Source: Nakamurella antarctica
Lineage (GTDB): Bacteria > Actinomycetota > Actinomycetes > Mycobacteriales > Nakamurellaceae
Assembly: GCF_003860405.1 (NCBI RefSeq)
Contig: NZ_CP034170.1
Coordinates: 620,001-684,000, forward strand
DNA length: 64,000 nucleotides
Direction: 5' to 3'
Shown here: positions 8,248-17,318 of the stretch, one piece after another
How positions within the stretch are numbered: the stretch's first letter is position 1
How the letters are laid out: the number at the start of each line of letters is the position of its first letter
Notes under the pieces: model-generated
Seen by the model: only the letters and a program-made list of their open reading frames with translations
The model's database searches: none
Told to the model about the DNA's origin: nothing
Made by a program: the position numbers and the translations under genes

Positions 8248-9372
8248 ATGCCACGCTTGTTTTTTCGTCATACAGCCACCGCCGATCCAACCACCGCCGC
8301 AGTGATGGGTGAGATTCCAGGGCCTCTCGGGGATGGTGATGTTGTCAGCCCTGCAGCGACAAACGATCGCCCGCATTTAGAATTCTCGATGACACAGATG
8401 GTGGCCGGAACGGCCGCTGCTACCACCGCCGCGCTTCTGGGCTCCAGGCTTGGTGTGGCCGGAACTTTGATCGGCGCCGCGTTGGCCTCGACTGTCAGCA
8501 TGATCGCCGCCACGATCTACGGCCACAGCATCAGAGCAGCCCGCTATCGGATGAAGCTTTCGGTCGCCGCCCGTTATCAGTCGGAGAGGGAGTTCGCCCA
8601 GGCGCACACCGGACCACTCGTAATTATGGAGCGGGAGGCTGTGGCTTCGCAGTCCACACGCTCGAGGCGGGGCATGGGGAGGCTCCCGGTGCTGGCGATG
8701 GCGGGCATAGGGGCTTTCGCCGCATTCGCCCTGTCGATCGTCCTCATCACAGGTTTTGAAACAGCCAGCGGCGGCTCGGTGTCGGGAGGCCAGCCCGGAA
8801 GATTGACCGTCTTTGGCGGCCAGAGCGCCGCAGCATCGGATACATCTACCTCCGGTGGCCCCCAGGGCGGCTCGAAAGGCGTTGACAGGTCACAAGTTGA
8901 CGGGTCCCGGGCTGATTTGTCCCGGGTTGATAAGTCGCAGGGGGAAAACCTGTCGTCTGGCAGTGCGCCCGCAAGTTCAAACCCGATAGCTACCGACACC
9001 GGCACGCAGGCCGTCGCACCATCCGAATCAAGCGATACTCCCGCCACCGCCACTGGCGCCGATTCTCCCGAAACCGCACCAACAGGGCCGGTGGCAACGA
9101 GCCCGGAAGCGGGAATCGAAGCCCCGACCGCTCTGGCCCTCACGAGCCCCGGAGCGGCAATCGGAGCGCCGACAGCTCCTGCCACAACGAGTTCTGCCAC
9201 AACGAGTTCTGCCACAACGAGTTCTGCCACAACGAGTTCTGCCGCAACGAGTTCTGCCACAACGAGTTCTGCCACAACGAGTTCTGCCGCAACGAGTTCT
9301 GCCGCAACAACTCGCGCAACAACTCGCGCACCGGCCGCTGGCGCCCCCGCCGCGGGTTACGGAACGCCGTAA
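8248..9372 (+). CDS. Hypothetical membrane protein with Ser/Thr/Ala repeat tail
   Basis: A 374-residue protein of unknown function. Residues about 45-90 are an Ala/Gly-rich hydrophobic stretch (MTQMVAG, SRLGVAGTLIGAALAS), a block I have seen in actinobacterial hypothetical proteins. A second hydrophobic segment lies near 145-170 after a basic patch. The remaining ~200 residues are Ser/Thr/Ala/Pro-rich and low in complexity, ending in eight 5-residue repeats (ATTSS/AATSS) encoded by exact 15-base units. This suggests a membrane-anchored protein with an extended, possibly O-glycosylated extracellular tail. The start is uncertain: ATG 8248 lacks a strong ribosome site, and ATG 8389 would start right at the hydrophobic block. 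An overlapping reverse-strand frame is treated as a shadow. Confidence 0.7.
   Translation: MPRLFFRHTATADPTTAAVMGEIPGPLGDGDVVSPAATNDRPHLEFSMTQMVAGTAAATTAALLGSRLGVAGTLIGAALASTVSMIAATIYGHSIRAARYRMKLSVAARYQSEREFAQAHTGPLVIMEREAVASQSTRSRRGMGRLPVLAMAGIGAFAAFALSIVLITGFETASGGSVSGGQPGRLTVFGGQSAAASDTSTSGGPQGGSKGVDRSQVDGSRADLSRVDKSQGENLSSGSAPASSNPIATDTGTQAVAPSESSDTPATATGADSPETAPTGPVATSPEAGIEAPTALALTSPGAAIGAPTAPATTSSATTSSATTSSATTSSAATSSATTSSATTSSAATSSAATTRATTRAPAAGAPAAGYGTP
9181..9300 (+). repeat. Eight 15-base tandem units in a coding region
   Basis: Eight consecutive 15-base units GCC(A/G)CAACGAGTTCT encode ATTSS or AATSS. The only variation is A/G at one site. The AGT and TCT serine codons are unusual for this GC-rich window, as expected of a recently amplified unit. 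Confidence 0.9.
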
Positions 9373-9518
9373 TCGGCGCGTCGGATCGCGACACGGTAGA
9401 TCTGCTGGACCAATTGGGCTCGGCATGATCTGATGAACGAGCGAATGACATCACTGTGGTTCGTCGGTCAGGAGGTCCCCACGGGATCACCGTCGGCGGT
9501 CCCAGCGGAAGGAAACAG

Positions 9519-9818
9519 ATGAACCACGCGGCAACTGCCGAAAGCCTTGCAGAAGGTACCGAAGCATCCGGACTGACCAGGGTGGAGCGGGAAGTTCTCG
9601 GTTTCGAAAAGCAGTGGTGGCAGTTTCCGGGCACCAAGGAGAAGGCGATTCGGGAAATCTTCGACTTGTCGCCGACTAGGTATTACCAGGTGCTGAACGA
9701 AGTGATCGATAAGCCAGCAGCGCTCGCGGAGGATCCGCTCTTGGTCCGACGGTTGCGTCGCCTGCGCGCTGCGCGCCAGAAGGCACGCTCGGCCCGTCGC
9801 TTCGGCATCGAACTGTAG
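9519..9818 (+). CDS. DUF3263 family protein
   Basis: A 99-residue actinobacterial protein with the DUF3263 core: LTRVEREVLGFE, the aromatic KQWWQFPGTKE, and an HTH-like FDLSPTRYYQVLNEVID, followed by a basic Arg-rich tail (VRRLRRLRAARQKARSARR). ATG 9519 is preceded by GGAAGGA at about 5 bases; upstream frame extension to 9456 looks non-coding. The HTH-like section and basic tail suggest nucleic-acid binding, but the family has no function I can name. It stands alone on the forward strand, convergent with pssA, and its stop lies inside a 14-base tandem duplication. Confidence 0.85.
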   Translation: MNHAATAESLAEGTEASGLTRVEREVLGFEKQWWQFPGTKEKAIREIFDLSPTRYYQVLNEVIDKPAALAEDPLLVRRLRRLRAARQKARSARRFGIEL

Positions 9819-9845
9819 CGGGCGTTCTGTAGCGAGCGTCCTGTA
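9813..9845. repeat. 14-base tandem duplication spanning a stop codon
   Basis: Units at 9813-9826 and 9827-9840 (CTGTAGCG(G/A)GCGT(T/C)) are followed by a partial third copy CTGTA. The first unit contains the TAG stop of the DUF3263 gene (9816-9818). Confidence 0.8.
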
Positions 9846-9961
9846 TTTTACTCCGGGCTGTGCCCATCGGTTGCTGTGCCTACTAGTCGGTGCGCCCTGC
9901 ATTTTTCACCAATCCCGGGCTGAGCTTGCACTCGGAACCCTCAGCACTGATCACCCACCCG

Positions 9962-10885
9962 TCACCGAAGCCTGCGACGCCCGCCTGCGCGAGCGCGCTT
10001 CTCAACCGGCAGCGCGGGTGTGCCGTCGGGTAACCTTCCGGCAACGCGAGCGCGCCGCGGCACCCGAACGTTGAGGCGCATCCGACGACCCGACGGCCGT
10101 GTCGAACGTGTCGAGCTCTTTTCTTGCCACAGCTGGGGATTGGCCGCAAGGTAGCGGTATCTGTATGAGGAGTAGGGCAAGTGCAGCAGATAGGCCAGCA
10201 AGCCAACCAGTGTTGTGAGCTGCGGTTCGAAGAAGAGGAACACCACCGCAACAACCATCAGCACGAGAAGCGGCACAAAGTAGGCAGGCGACACGCGCAG
10301 CGACTTCAGTGCGATGGTGGGAATGCGCGACACCATCGTGAGACCCACGAGCACGGTCCACGCCGCCACTACCCATATCTGGCTGAAGAAGGACGGACCA
10401 AACTGAACGTAGGCAAGAATCGGCGCCATTGCTAAGAGCGCCCCGGGGGGAGACGGAACTCCGGTGAAAAACCCTTTGGTGAACGGTTTGGGATCTTCGT
10501 CCTCAAGCAGTGAATTAAATCGCGCCAGCCGCAATGCGGTGCATACGGCGTACACCAAGCAGCTTGCCCAGACCAGCCAGGAGTACTCGGTAACACCGAG
10601 CCCACTGTGAACCTTGGTCTGCCAGATGTAGAGCAAAACGGCAGGGCAAATCCCAAAGCCGCTTAGGTCAGAAAGTGAATCGAGCTCCGCTCCTACCCGG
10701 CTGGCGGAGTTGAGAAGCCGTGCAGCCGGACCGTCGAGGGAATCCAGGACAGCAGCGGCGCCGATACAAATCATGGCATTCATCCACTGACCCTGCAGAG
10801 CGAAAACGACACTGGTCAGGCCGGTGGAGAGAGCTAGAACCGTGATGGCATTGGGCAAGAAGCGAACCCCGGGATACGCGCTCAT
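9962..10885 (-). CDS. pssA: CDP-diacylglycerol-serine O-phosphatidyltransferase
   Basis: A 307-residue integral membrane enzyme making phosphatidylserine from CDP-diacylglycerol and L-serine. The complete CDP-alcohol phosphotransferase signature D-G-x2-A-R-x8-G-x3-D-x3-D is present near residues 50-72 (DGPAAR ... GAELDSLSD). About eight hydrophobic segments run to residue ~245, followed by a cytoplasmic basic Arg-rich tail of about 60 residues. Its ATG overlaps the stop of psd by the 4-base ATGA, so the two are translationally coupled. Context (next gene = phosphatidylserine decarboxylase) confirms the assignment and implies phosphatidylethanolamine synthesis. Confidence 0.95.
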   Translation of the reverse strand: MSAYPGVRFLPNAITVLALSTGLTSVVFALQGQWMNAMICIGAAAVLDSLDGPAARLLNSASRVGAELDSLSDLSGFGICPAVLLYIWQTKVHSGLGVTEYSWLVWASCLVYAVCTALRLARFNSLLEDEDPKPFTKGFFTGVPSPPGALLAMAPILAYVQFGPSFFSQIWVVAAWTVLVGLTMVSRIPTIALKSLRVSPAYFVPLLVLMVVAVVFLFFEPQLTTLVGLLAYLLHLPYSSYRYRYLAANPQLWQEKSSTRSTRPSGRRMRLNVRVPRRARVAGRLPDGTPALPVEKRARAGGRRRLR

Positions 10886-11637
10886 AAAGCGGTGAAAGTT
10901 GCCGCTGCCCGCTGCGAAAGATCAGCCAACATTGTCTCCCCGCCGATGGTCCGCTGGCCGATAACCACCGTGGGTACGGCGCCGACCGGAAGGTAGGTGT
11001 CAACCCGCGAACCGAATCGAATCAGACCGTACATCTGTCCGGCGCGAACCTTTTCACCCTGATGGACGTCGCACACAATCCGGCGCGCCAGCAAACCCGC
11101 GATCTGGACGACCACTATTTCTGTGCCATCCGCGGTGGTGATGAGAAGTGAGTTGCGCTCGTTGTCCTCAGAGGCCTTATCGAGGTCGGCAGAGAGAAAC
11201 TTGCCGGGATGATAAGCGGCTTTGGTCACAGTGCCGCTAATGGGAATTCGTTGCACATGTACGTCAAGGACCGACAGGAAGATCGACACTCGGGGCCGCG
11301 GGGCGGCGCCAAGATTGAGCTCGGCGGGTGGCACCGCGTCTTCAATCAGCGACACAACACCATCGCCCGCGGCGAAGACGAGGTCAGGGCGCTGCGGCGT
11401 GACCCGCACGGGAGCGCGGAAAAATGCGGCGCAGCCAGCGGTTGCCAACAAGCCCAGTCGAGTCCACACCTTTCCCGCTGTTTTAAGGCCCACCGCGCGA
11501 AAGAGGCTGCGCACCAACAGGGTTGCTCCTGCGACGCCGAACACGATGGGTCGACCACCCGGATGCATCGGCGGAACCGACGAGCGAACCAAAGAGGCTA
11601 TATGGGCGATGGAGCTGGGTGTGTGGTCGTCGGCCAT
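10882..11637 (-). CDS. psd: Phosphatidylserine decarboxylase
   Basis: A 251-residue short-form (archaeal/actinobacterial type) phosphatidylserine decarboxylase converting phosphatidylserine to phosphatidylethanolamine. It has an N-terminal membrane segment, the FLSVLDVHVQRIP region with the conserved VHVxR, and the self-cleavage site GS in RFGSRVDTYLP near the C terminus; cleavage there would create the pyruvoyl group. The start ATG 11637 gives the usual N terminus. A GAAAGGA lies about 14 bases upstream, rather far, and the frame is open to 11739, so the start is fairly but not fully certain. It is followed by pssA with an ATGA overlap. Confidence 0.92.
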   Translation of the reverse strand: MADDHTPSSIAHIASLVRSSVPPMHPGGRPIVFGVAGATLLVRSLFRAVGLKTAGKVWTRLGLLATAGCAAFFRAPVRVTPQRPDLVFAAGDGVVSLIEDAVPPAELNLGAAPRPRVSIFLSVLDVHVQRIPISGTVTKAAYHPGKFLSADLDKASEDNERNSLLITTADGTEIVVVQIAGLLARRIVCDVHQGEKVRAGQMYGLIRFGSRVDTYLPVGAVPTVVIGQRTIGGETMLADLSQRAAATFTAL

Positions 11638-11861
11638 GGTTGGTCCGGCGGTCCTTTCTTTCGCTGCAGGGGAGATCCTCGAGTAGCGCGCGCGCACCCG
11701 CGGATACATCCCCGCGGGTACATCCCGCGGATAAAACACGGCGACCGAAGACGGCCGCCACGCCTAAGCGCACCTCAGTGTCCCACCATTGGCACGCTCG
11801 TGCGCGAGACTCGCGCCGCCGATTCCATGCCTAGGCCATTCGGGCACTACCGTTTGTCAGC

Positions 11862-12836
11862 ATGGCAGCCGATCCGCAAATTCTCACCGCAGTGCAGGCC
11901 CGTGGCGTCGTTATGCCGATCGGCGGTGCCGAAGACAAGGTCGGCCGCATGACGATCCTGCGTGAAGTGGTGCGGCTGGCTGGGGGGCCTGCGGCGCGGA
12001 TCGTTGTTATCTCCACCGCGTCCTCGTTGGGCGATGAAATCACGCACGCTTACCTACAGCTCTTTGCCCAGATTGGTGTCACCGATGTGGTGGGGATCCG
12101 TCCGGAGAGCCGCGATCAAGCAGGCGACCCGGGCTTGGTGGCCGCGGTCGAACGCAGCACGGCTATTTTCATGACGGGCGGAAACCAGGTCAAGCTGGCC
12201 ACCGTCGTCGTGGGCACAGCGTTGGGAGCGGCCATCGTCGAGGCTAACTTGCGCGGCGCTGTCGTCGCAGGAACCTCAGCAGGAGCCAGTATCTGCAGCC
12301 GTCACATGGTCTCGTTTGGGCCTGGGGGAACCACGCCCAAATTCCGAATCGCGCACGTGTCTGAGGGTCTCGGCCTGCTCGCCGACGTGATTGTCGACCA
12401 GCACTTCACCCAACGCAACCGATTTGGTCGGCTCTTCGCCCTCGTTGCGGCGAATCCGGGGCAGTTGGGTGTGGGCGTCGACGAGGACACGGCGGCCATC
12501 ATCGATTCAGCCGGCGTCCTCGAGGTGAAGGGGCGCGGGGTGGTGACCGTGGTGGATGGCGGTGACGTTGTTACCACTGCCTATACGGCCACCGGCACGC
12601 AGCCGCTGATGATTTCGGGCCTGGTGCTGCACACGTTGCCCCGCGGTGCGAGATTCGATACCCGGAGCCGAAAGCTATTGACCGCACCAGGTTTGCCGGA
12701 CCAGCAGGATCTCACCGGGACCCCTGTGGTGACGACGCTGGCCGACGTCCCGGTGGGTACTCGCCCGCGGACGCGCCGGATCGCGGCTGAGGGCGCGCAT
12801 ATGACGACCGAGCAGTTGCGTCGCCGCAGTGTCTGA
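11862..12836 (+). CDS. cphB: Cyanophycinase
   Basis: A 324-residue peptidase-S51 family enzyme that cleaves cyanophycin (multi-L-arginyl-poly-L-aspartate) to beta-Asp-Arg dipeptides. The nucleophile elbow GTSAGAS lies near residue 140, preceded by IFMTGGNQ, and followed by DQHFTQRNRFGRL and GVDEDTAAII, all characteristic of cyanophycinases. It is 100 bases upstream of cyanophycin synthetase on the same strand. No Shine-Dalgarno precedes the ATG; a TACCGT eight bases upstream could be a -10 box of a leaderless transcript. The mobilisation enzyme preceding the synthetase is the usual actinobacterial and proteobacterial order. Confidence 0.93.
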   Translation: MAADPQILTAVQARGVVMPIGGAEDKVGRMTILREVVRLAGGPAARIVVISTASSLGDEITHAYLQLFAQIGVTDVVGIRPESRDQAGDPGLVAAVERSTAIFMTGGNQVKLATVVVGTALGAAIVEANLRGAVVAGTSAGASICSRHMVSFGPGGTTPKFRIAHVSEGLGLLADVIVDQHFTQRNRFGRLFALVAANPGQLGVGVDEDTAAIIDSAGVLEVKGRGVVTVVDGGDVVTTAYTATGTQPLMISGLVLHTLPRGARFDTRSRKLLTAPGLPDQQDLTGTPVVTTLADVPVGTRPRTRRIAAEGAHMTTEQLRRRSV

Positions 12837-12936
12837 CCTTTTTTCTAGCAACGACGCTTCCAGCGAGCTAGCGGCCCCCTCTGGCCAGGTACTGTCGCCT
12901 CAACGACGATTGCAATCTGCCTGAGAGGTTTGCGCA

Positions 12937-15645
12937 ATGACCGATCTGCCCCGCGCCATCACTATCCGTGAAACCAGGGTGTATCGGGGGCCGAACTACC
13001 ATTCATACGATCCGGCTGTGCATATGACGGTCGACATCGGCGCTTTGGAATCGGAGCCGACTGATCTGCTGCCCGGCTTCACCGAGGGCCTGGTCGCGCT
13101 GCTGCCCGGTCTAGCTGAACACCAATGCTCGCGGGGCCGCGATGGCGGATTCCTCGAGCGTCTCGTCGAAGGCACGTGGGTAGGTCACGTCGCGGAGCAC
13201 ACCGCTTTGGAGATCCAGCGGACCGCTGGCCACGAGATCACCAGGGGTAAAACACGTTCCACCGGCGAGGTGGGCGTGTACAGCATTGTTTACGGATACC
13301 TCGACGAAACCGTAGGCACGCTCGCGGGCAAGTTGGCGGTGCGCTTGGTCAACTACCTTGTGGACCCCAACACCGAGGCAACCCACGGTTTTGACTTCCA
13401 TGCGGAGCACGAAGCGTTTCTGCTGACGAGCCAGCGGGTGGCATTTGGACCCTCGACCCAAGCAATCCTCGACGAGGCTATTGCTCGCGACATCCCTTGG
13501 CAGCGAATGAATTCCGCATCACTCATTCAACTGGGACACGGTGTCCACCAGCAGCGCATTCGCGCGACGATGACCTCATTGACATCGTCGCTGGCAGTAG
13601 ATATTGCCTCCGATAAAGAACTCACCAATCGACTTTTGGCTGCGGCTGGCCTGCCGGTGCCAGCCTCCGATGTGGTGCGCACCGTAGATCGTGCTGTCGA
13701 CGTCGCAGCGAGCATCGGATACCCGGTAGTGGTGAAGCCACTCGACGGCAACCATGGTCGTGGAGTAGCCATTAACCTGCGCAACGAAGCCGAAGTTCGC
13801 GCCGCATTTGACGAGGCCTACGACCAATCGCGGCGGGGCTATGTGCTCGTCGAGTCCTTTGTCACCGGCAAGGATTATCGCGTGCTGGTGGTCGGCGGCA
13901 ACATGGTGGCCATCGCCGAACGGGTGCCCGCACACGTGATCGGTGACGGAATCCACAGCGTCACCGAGTTGGTTGACATCACCAACTCGGACCCGCGCCG
14001 CGGTGTGGGGCACGAAAAGGTTTTGACCCGAATCGAAGTCAACAACGGGGCCATTGAATTGGTGCGCGCCCAGGGCTTCGAAATGACCGATGTGCCCAAG
14101 GTCGCCGAAATGGTGAAGCTGGCGTTGACCGGGAATATGTCGACCGGAGGAATCTCGATCGACCGCACCTTCGAGGCGCACCCGGATAACGTTGATATTG
14201 CAGAGGAAGCGGCTCGCGTGGTCGGGCTCGACATCGCTGGCATCGACTTTATCTGCCCGGATATCACGGCTCCGGTCCGTGAAACAGGCGGCGGAATATG
14301 TGAAGTCAACGCCGCGCCCGGCTTCCGAATGCACACCCATCCCACCATTGGCGAAGCGCAGTACGTAGCAAAGCCGGTGGTGGACTTGATGTTCCCACCG
14401 GGAGCCCCGTCACGCATCCCGATTGTTGCGGTGACCGGCACCAACGGAAAGACCACCACCAGCCGGATTATCGGCCATATCTTCCGCGCTATCGGGAAGA
14501 AGGTGGGCATGACGTCCACCGACGGCGTCGTCATTGACGATCGGTTGGTGATCCGTAGCGACGCCTCCGGGCCGCGCAGCGCCAAAATGGTATTGCAAAA
14601 CCCGCGCGTCGATTTTGCCGTGTTCGAGGTCGCTCGAGGCGGAATTTTACGTGAGGGTCTGGGCTACACCAGAAACGACGTTGCCGTTGTTCTGAACGTG
14701 GCCCCCGATCACCTGGGTCTGCGCGGCATTGACACCGTAGAACAGTTAGCCAGAGTCAAGCGTGTAGTGGTGGAAGCAGTGCCCAAGAGTGGCTCCGCGG
14801 TGCTGAATGCGGACGACCCGTTGGTGGCCGACATGCGGCGGCACTGCTCGGGCGAAATCGTTTGGTTCTCCGTCAAACCCGATAATCGCATGGTCGCCGA
14901 CCACAGCCGCCGCGGTGGCAAGGCGGTGATCCTGGAAAAGGGTGAGCTGGGGGACCAAATTGTGTTGGTTCATGGCCGCCGGCGGATGCCGTTGGCCTAC
15001 ACGCACTTGCTACCCATCACCTTCGGTGGCAAGGCGCTGTTCAATGTGCAAAATGCGATGGCGGCTGCCGCTGCCGCCTATTGTGCTGGCGCGAATCTGC
15101 ACGATATCCGGAGTGGGCTCAGGTCTTTCACTTCGTCGTTCTACCAAGCGCCGGGTCGGATGAACTTGACCGAGGTTCAAGGCATCAAGGTCATTGTCGA
15201 CTACTGCCACAACGTCCCCGCGATGGAAGCGCTGGGCGCATTCGTCGACAGGTTCTTCGAAGATTTGGGGTCCATCGAACGTCCGCAAAAGATCGGCGTG
15301 ATCGCCACCGCTGGCGATCGCCGGGACCAGGATATGCGCGACCTTGGATACGAGGCGGCTAAGCACTTTGACCGCATCATCATCCGCGAGGACGAACGGG
15401 GGCGTGGCCGGAAACTAGGCGCCACCGCCGACTTGATCCTTGAGGGCGCCCGGCACTGCCAAGCAGAAGCAGGCAGGGTCAAGGAAGTCGAGATCGTGTT
15501 GGATGAAATTGAATCCACGAAAATAGCGATGCAGTGGGCGAACCCGGGTGACTTGGTGGTCCTATGTGTAGACCGCGCCCGCGCGGTGTGGGACGAACTG
15601 CAGTTGATAGGCAACCTCGCACAGGCAGGGACCGACGAAACCTGA
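12937..15645 (+). CDS. cphA: Cyanophycin synthetase
   Basis: A 902-residue three-domain CphA. The N domain (residues ~1-160) has RVYRGPNYHS and the CSRGRDGGF motif. The ATP-grasp domain (~165-480) has KPLDGNHGRGV and EVNAAPGFR; this part adds Asp to the polymer backbone. The Mur ligase domain (~490-880) carries P-loop GTNGKTTT near residue 504 and adds Arg to each side chain. Length agrees with the family (about 870-900). The start ATG has AGAGG eight bases upstream. The product is a nitrogen-rich storage polymer, consistent with the amine locus nearby. The stop codon lies in the first unit of a 26-base tandem repeat. Confidence 0.95.
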   Translation: MTDLPRAITIRETRVYRGPNYHSYDPAVHMTVDIGALESEPTDLLPGFTEGLVALLPGLAEHQCSRGRDGGFLERLVEGTWVGHVAEHTALEIQRTAGHEITRGKTRSTGEVGVYSIVYGYLDETVGTLAGKLAVRLVNYLVDPNTEATHGFDFHAEHEAFLLTSQRVAFGPSTQAILDEAIARDIPWQRMNSASLIQLGHGVHQQRIRATMTSLTSSLAVDIASDKELTNRLLAAAGLPVPASDVVRTVDRAVDVAASIGYPVVVKPLDGNHGRGVAINLRNEAEVRAAFDEAYDQSRRGYVLVESFVTGKDYRVLVVGGNMVAIAERVPAHVIGDGIHSVTELVDITNSDPRRGVGHEKVLTRIEVNNGAIELVRAQGFEMTDVPKVAEMVKLALTGNMSTGGISIDRTFEAHPDNVDIAEEAARVVGLDIAGIDFICPDITAPVRETGGGICEVNAAPGFRMHTHPTIGEAQYVAKPVVDLMFPPGAPSRIPIVAVTGTNGKTTTSRIIGHIFRAIGKKVGMTSTDGVVIDDRLVIRSDASGPRSAKMVLQNPRVDFAVFEVARGGILREGLGYTRNDVAVVLNVAPDHLGLRGIDTVEQLARVKRVVVEAVPKSGSAVLNADDPLVADMRRHCSGEIVWFSVKPDNRMVADHSRRGGKAVILEKGELGDQIVLVHGRRRMPLAYTHLLPITFGGKALFNVQNAMAAAAAAYCAGANLHDIRSGLRSFTSSFYQAPGRMNLTEVQGIKVIVDYCHNVPAMEALGAFVDRFFEDLGSIERPQKIGVIATAGDRRDQDMRDLGYEAAKHFDRIIIREDERGRGRKLGATADLILEGARHCQAEAGRVKEVEIVLDEIESTKIAMQWANPGDLVVLCVDRARAVWDELQLIGNLAQAGTDET

Positions 15646-15741
15646 GGAGGGTGGGGCGCAGCCGAAACCTGAGGAGGGTGGGCGCAGCCGAAACCTGAGG
15701 AGGGTGGGCGCAGCCGAAACCTGAGGAGGGTGGGGCGGGAG
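15637..15741. repeat. Four 26-27-base tandem repeats at the cphA stop
   Basis: The unit GAAACCTGAGGAGGGTGGGC plus GCAGCC occurs at about 15637-15663 (27 bases), 15664-15689, 15690-15715 and, slightly diverged, 15716-15741. The TGA of cphA is in the first unit. The array fills the gap between cphA and the convergent moeA. Confidence 0.9.
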
Positions 15742-15766
15742 CCGAAATGGCCCCCGCCGCGCAGCG

Positions 15767-16948
15767 TTATAGAAGCCAGACCTCTGCCTGCTCGCCAACT
15801 TCTAGCCGTGTCACGTCTTCACCCAGCACGAGGATTGCGTCAGCGCCGGCAAGCCAGGCCAGCAAATGCGAACCTGGGCCGCCCCACGGCTTCACGGTGC
15901 CCGCGACGGTGTCCAGCAGCGCCCGCCGAAACTGGCGTTTGCCTGGGGGCGAGTCGACGGCTTCCGAGACAGGAACGGTAATAACGGGTCTGGCGGCGCT
16001 CCTGTGCCCCATGGCTTTGCAGATCGCAGGACGCAGGAAAACCTCGAACGAAACGTACGCCGAAACGGGATTGCCCGGGAACGTGACAACCGGCACTCCA
16101 CGAACCATCCCGGCGCCTTGCGGCCCACCCGGCTGCATGCGGACTTTGACAAAGTCGACGCCTTGGCCAGTGAGTGCGTCCTTCACCACTTCGTAGGCGC
16201 CAGCAGAGACGCCCCCGGTGGTAAGCACTAGATCAACGTCGTCTGCAGCGGATGACAATCGCGAGTTAAATTCCGCGGCATCATCAGGAACAAACTGCAG
16301 AACCGTTGGAACACCGCCGATTTCGCGGATGGCGGCCGCGAGCATGGTGGCGTTGGATTCGTAAATTTGACCGGGGCCAAGTGGATTGCCCGGTGCGACG
16401 AGCTCGGTGCCGGTAGACAGGACCAATACCCGGACCGGTCGGAACACGTCGACGGACGTCAGACCCAAAGCTGCCGCTACGCCGATCTGGGTAGCTCCCA
16501 TCACCGTGCCGCTGGTCAGCACCACCGCGCCGGCGGTGACATCTTCGCCGCGGCGGCGGAAATGCTGGCCAGCGGGGGCAGCGTCATTGATGGTGACGAA
16601 AGCCGTTCCACCATCGGTGAACTCGACCTGGACGATGACCTCGGCGCCCTGGGGGATCGGCGCCCCCGTCATTATCCGGGCTGCTGTCCCAGGGGTCAAT
16701 GGCGTGGAGTCTGTCTTCCCAGCGGGGATGTCGTCGGAGACAGGCAAGGTCACCGGCAACGCGGTGATGTCGGCCGAACGCACGACGTACCCGTCCATCG
16801 CAGAATTATCGAAGGGCGGGAGGTCAATAGGGGCAAGGAGATGAGTTGCCAGGACCAGCCCAGCGGATTCGGCGAGCGACACCGAGATGACGGGCATCCG
16901 GGGGAGGAGGTCGGAGATGACCTGTTGGTGTTCTTCAACGGAGCGCAT
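15767..16948 (-). CDS. moeA: Molybdopterin molybdenumtransferase
   Basis: A 393-residue MoeA/gephyrin E-domain protein inserting molybdate into adenylylated molybdopterin. It shows LPPFDNSAMDGYVV near residue 42, PAGxxxx-type loop GQHFRRRGEDV, TGGVSAGAYEVVKDAL near 245 and FPGNPVSAYVSFEVF near 295, followed by the C-terminal domain IV. It is third in a reverse-strand operon after the CphA-like Mur ligase and a DUF6457 protein, 56 bases downstream of the latter. The other moa/mog genes lie 16-21 kb away. ATG 16948 begins at the normal MoeA N terminus (SVEEHQQVI). Confidence 0.94.
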   Translation of the reverse strand: MRSVEEHQQVISDLLPRMPVISVSLAESAGLVLATHLLAPIDLPPFDNSAMDGYVVRSADITALPVTLPVSDDIPAGKTDSTPLTPGTAARIMTGAPIPQGAEVIVQVEFTDGGTAFVTINDAAPAGQHFRRRGEDVTAGAVVLTSGTVMGATQIGVAAALGLTSVDVFRPVRVLVLSTGTELVAPGNPLGPGQIYESNATMLAAAIREIGGVPTVLQFVPDDAAEFNSRLSSAADDVDLVLTTGGVSAGAYEVVKDALTGQGVDFVKVRMQPGGPQGAGMVRGVPVVTFPGNPVSAYVSFEVFLRPAICKAMGHRSAARPVITVPVSEAVDSPPGKRQFRRALLDTVAGTVKPWGGPGSHLLAWLAGADAILVLGEDVTRLEVGEQAEVWLL

Positions 16949-17004
16949 AGATTTTCCGATCCTCGTGCGGGGCAGGTCAACGACGGCAGGTGTGGTGCGC
17001 GCGA

Positions 17005-17286
17005 TTACTGCTGGGGCGCGGGTTGGTTTTCGGCAGCAGATTCAGCGGGTTCCGGCAACGTGGGAATAAGGGCATTTATCAGGGCAATTGAGGCTGACGG
17101 TGCACCACCGCGCGCAGCGGCGAGGCCGAGTAGATAGCAGGTGAGAGGCCCCGCAATGCGCGTCACGCCGTGGGCGATATCCCGCGTGAGGCCCAACAGG
17201 TCGTTGCGCAGGTCTGCTGGGATCGAATCAGGTGGCAGCTCCAGCGCAGAGGTTGCATCGGCTAGCCAGTCTTCAAGGGTGCTCAT
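17005..17286 (-). CDS. DUF6457 domain protein
   Basis: A 93-residue protein starting MSTLEDWLADATSALEL and containing LTRDIAHGVTRIAGPLTCYLLGLAAARGG, the recognisable core of the actinobacterial DUF6457 family. The domain is often fused or adjacent to molybdenum cofactor proteins such as MobA, and here it directly precedes moeA, so a role in cofactor maturation is plausible but unproven. ATG 17286 has GGTAGG about 10 bases upstream; a TTG nine bases earlier is also in frame. The Mur ligase stop is only 32 bases upstream, indicating co-transcription. Confidence 0.75.
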   Translation of the reverse strand: MSTLEDWLADATSALELPPDSIPADLRNDLLGLTRDIAHGVTRIAGPLTCYLLGLAAARGGAPSASIALINALIPTLPEPAESAAENQPAPQQ

Positions 17287-17318
17287 GCGAGTCAACCTAC
17301 CGCCGCGCCCTTCCTTGC

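Noticed and set aside
8577-9275. Reverse-strand 232-codon Ala/Val-rich frame
   Set aside because: It mirrors the repeat tail of the forward-strand membrane protein; open frames are expected opposite such low-complexity DNA.
9028-9426. Arg/Cys-rich reverse-strand ORF with CGRTR repeats
   Set aside because: Product of the 15-base repeats read in another frame.
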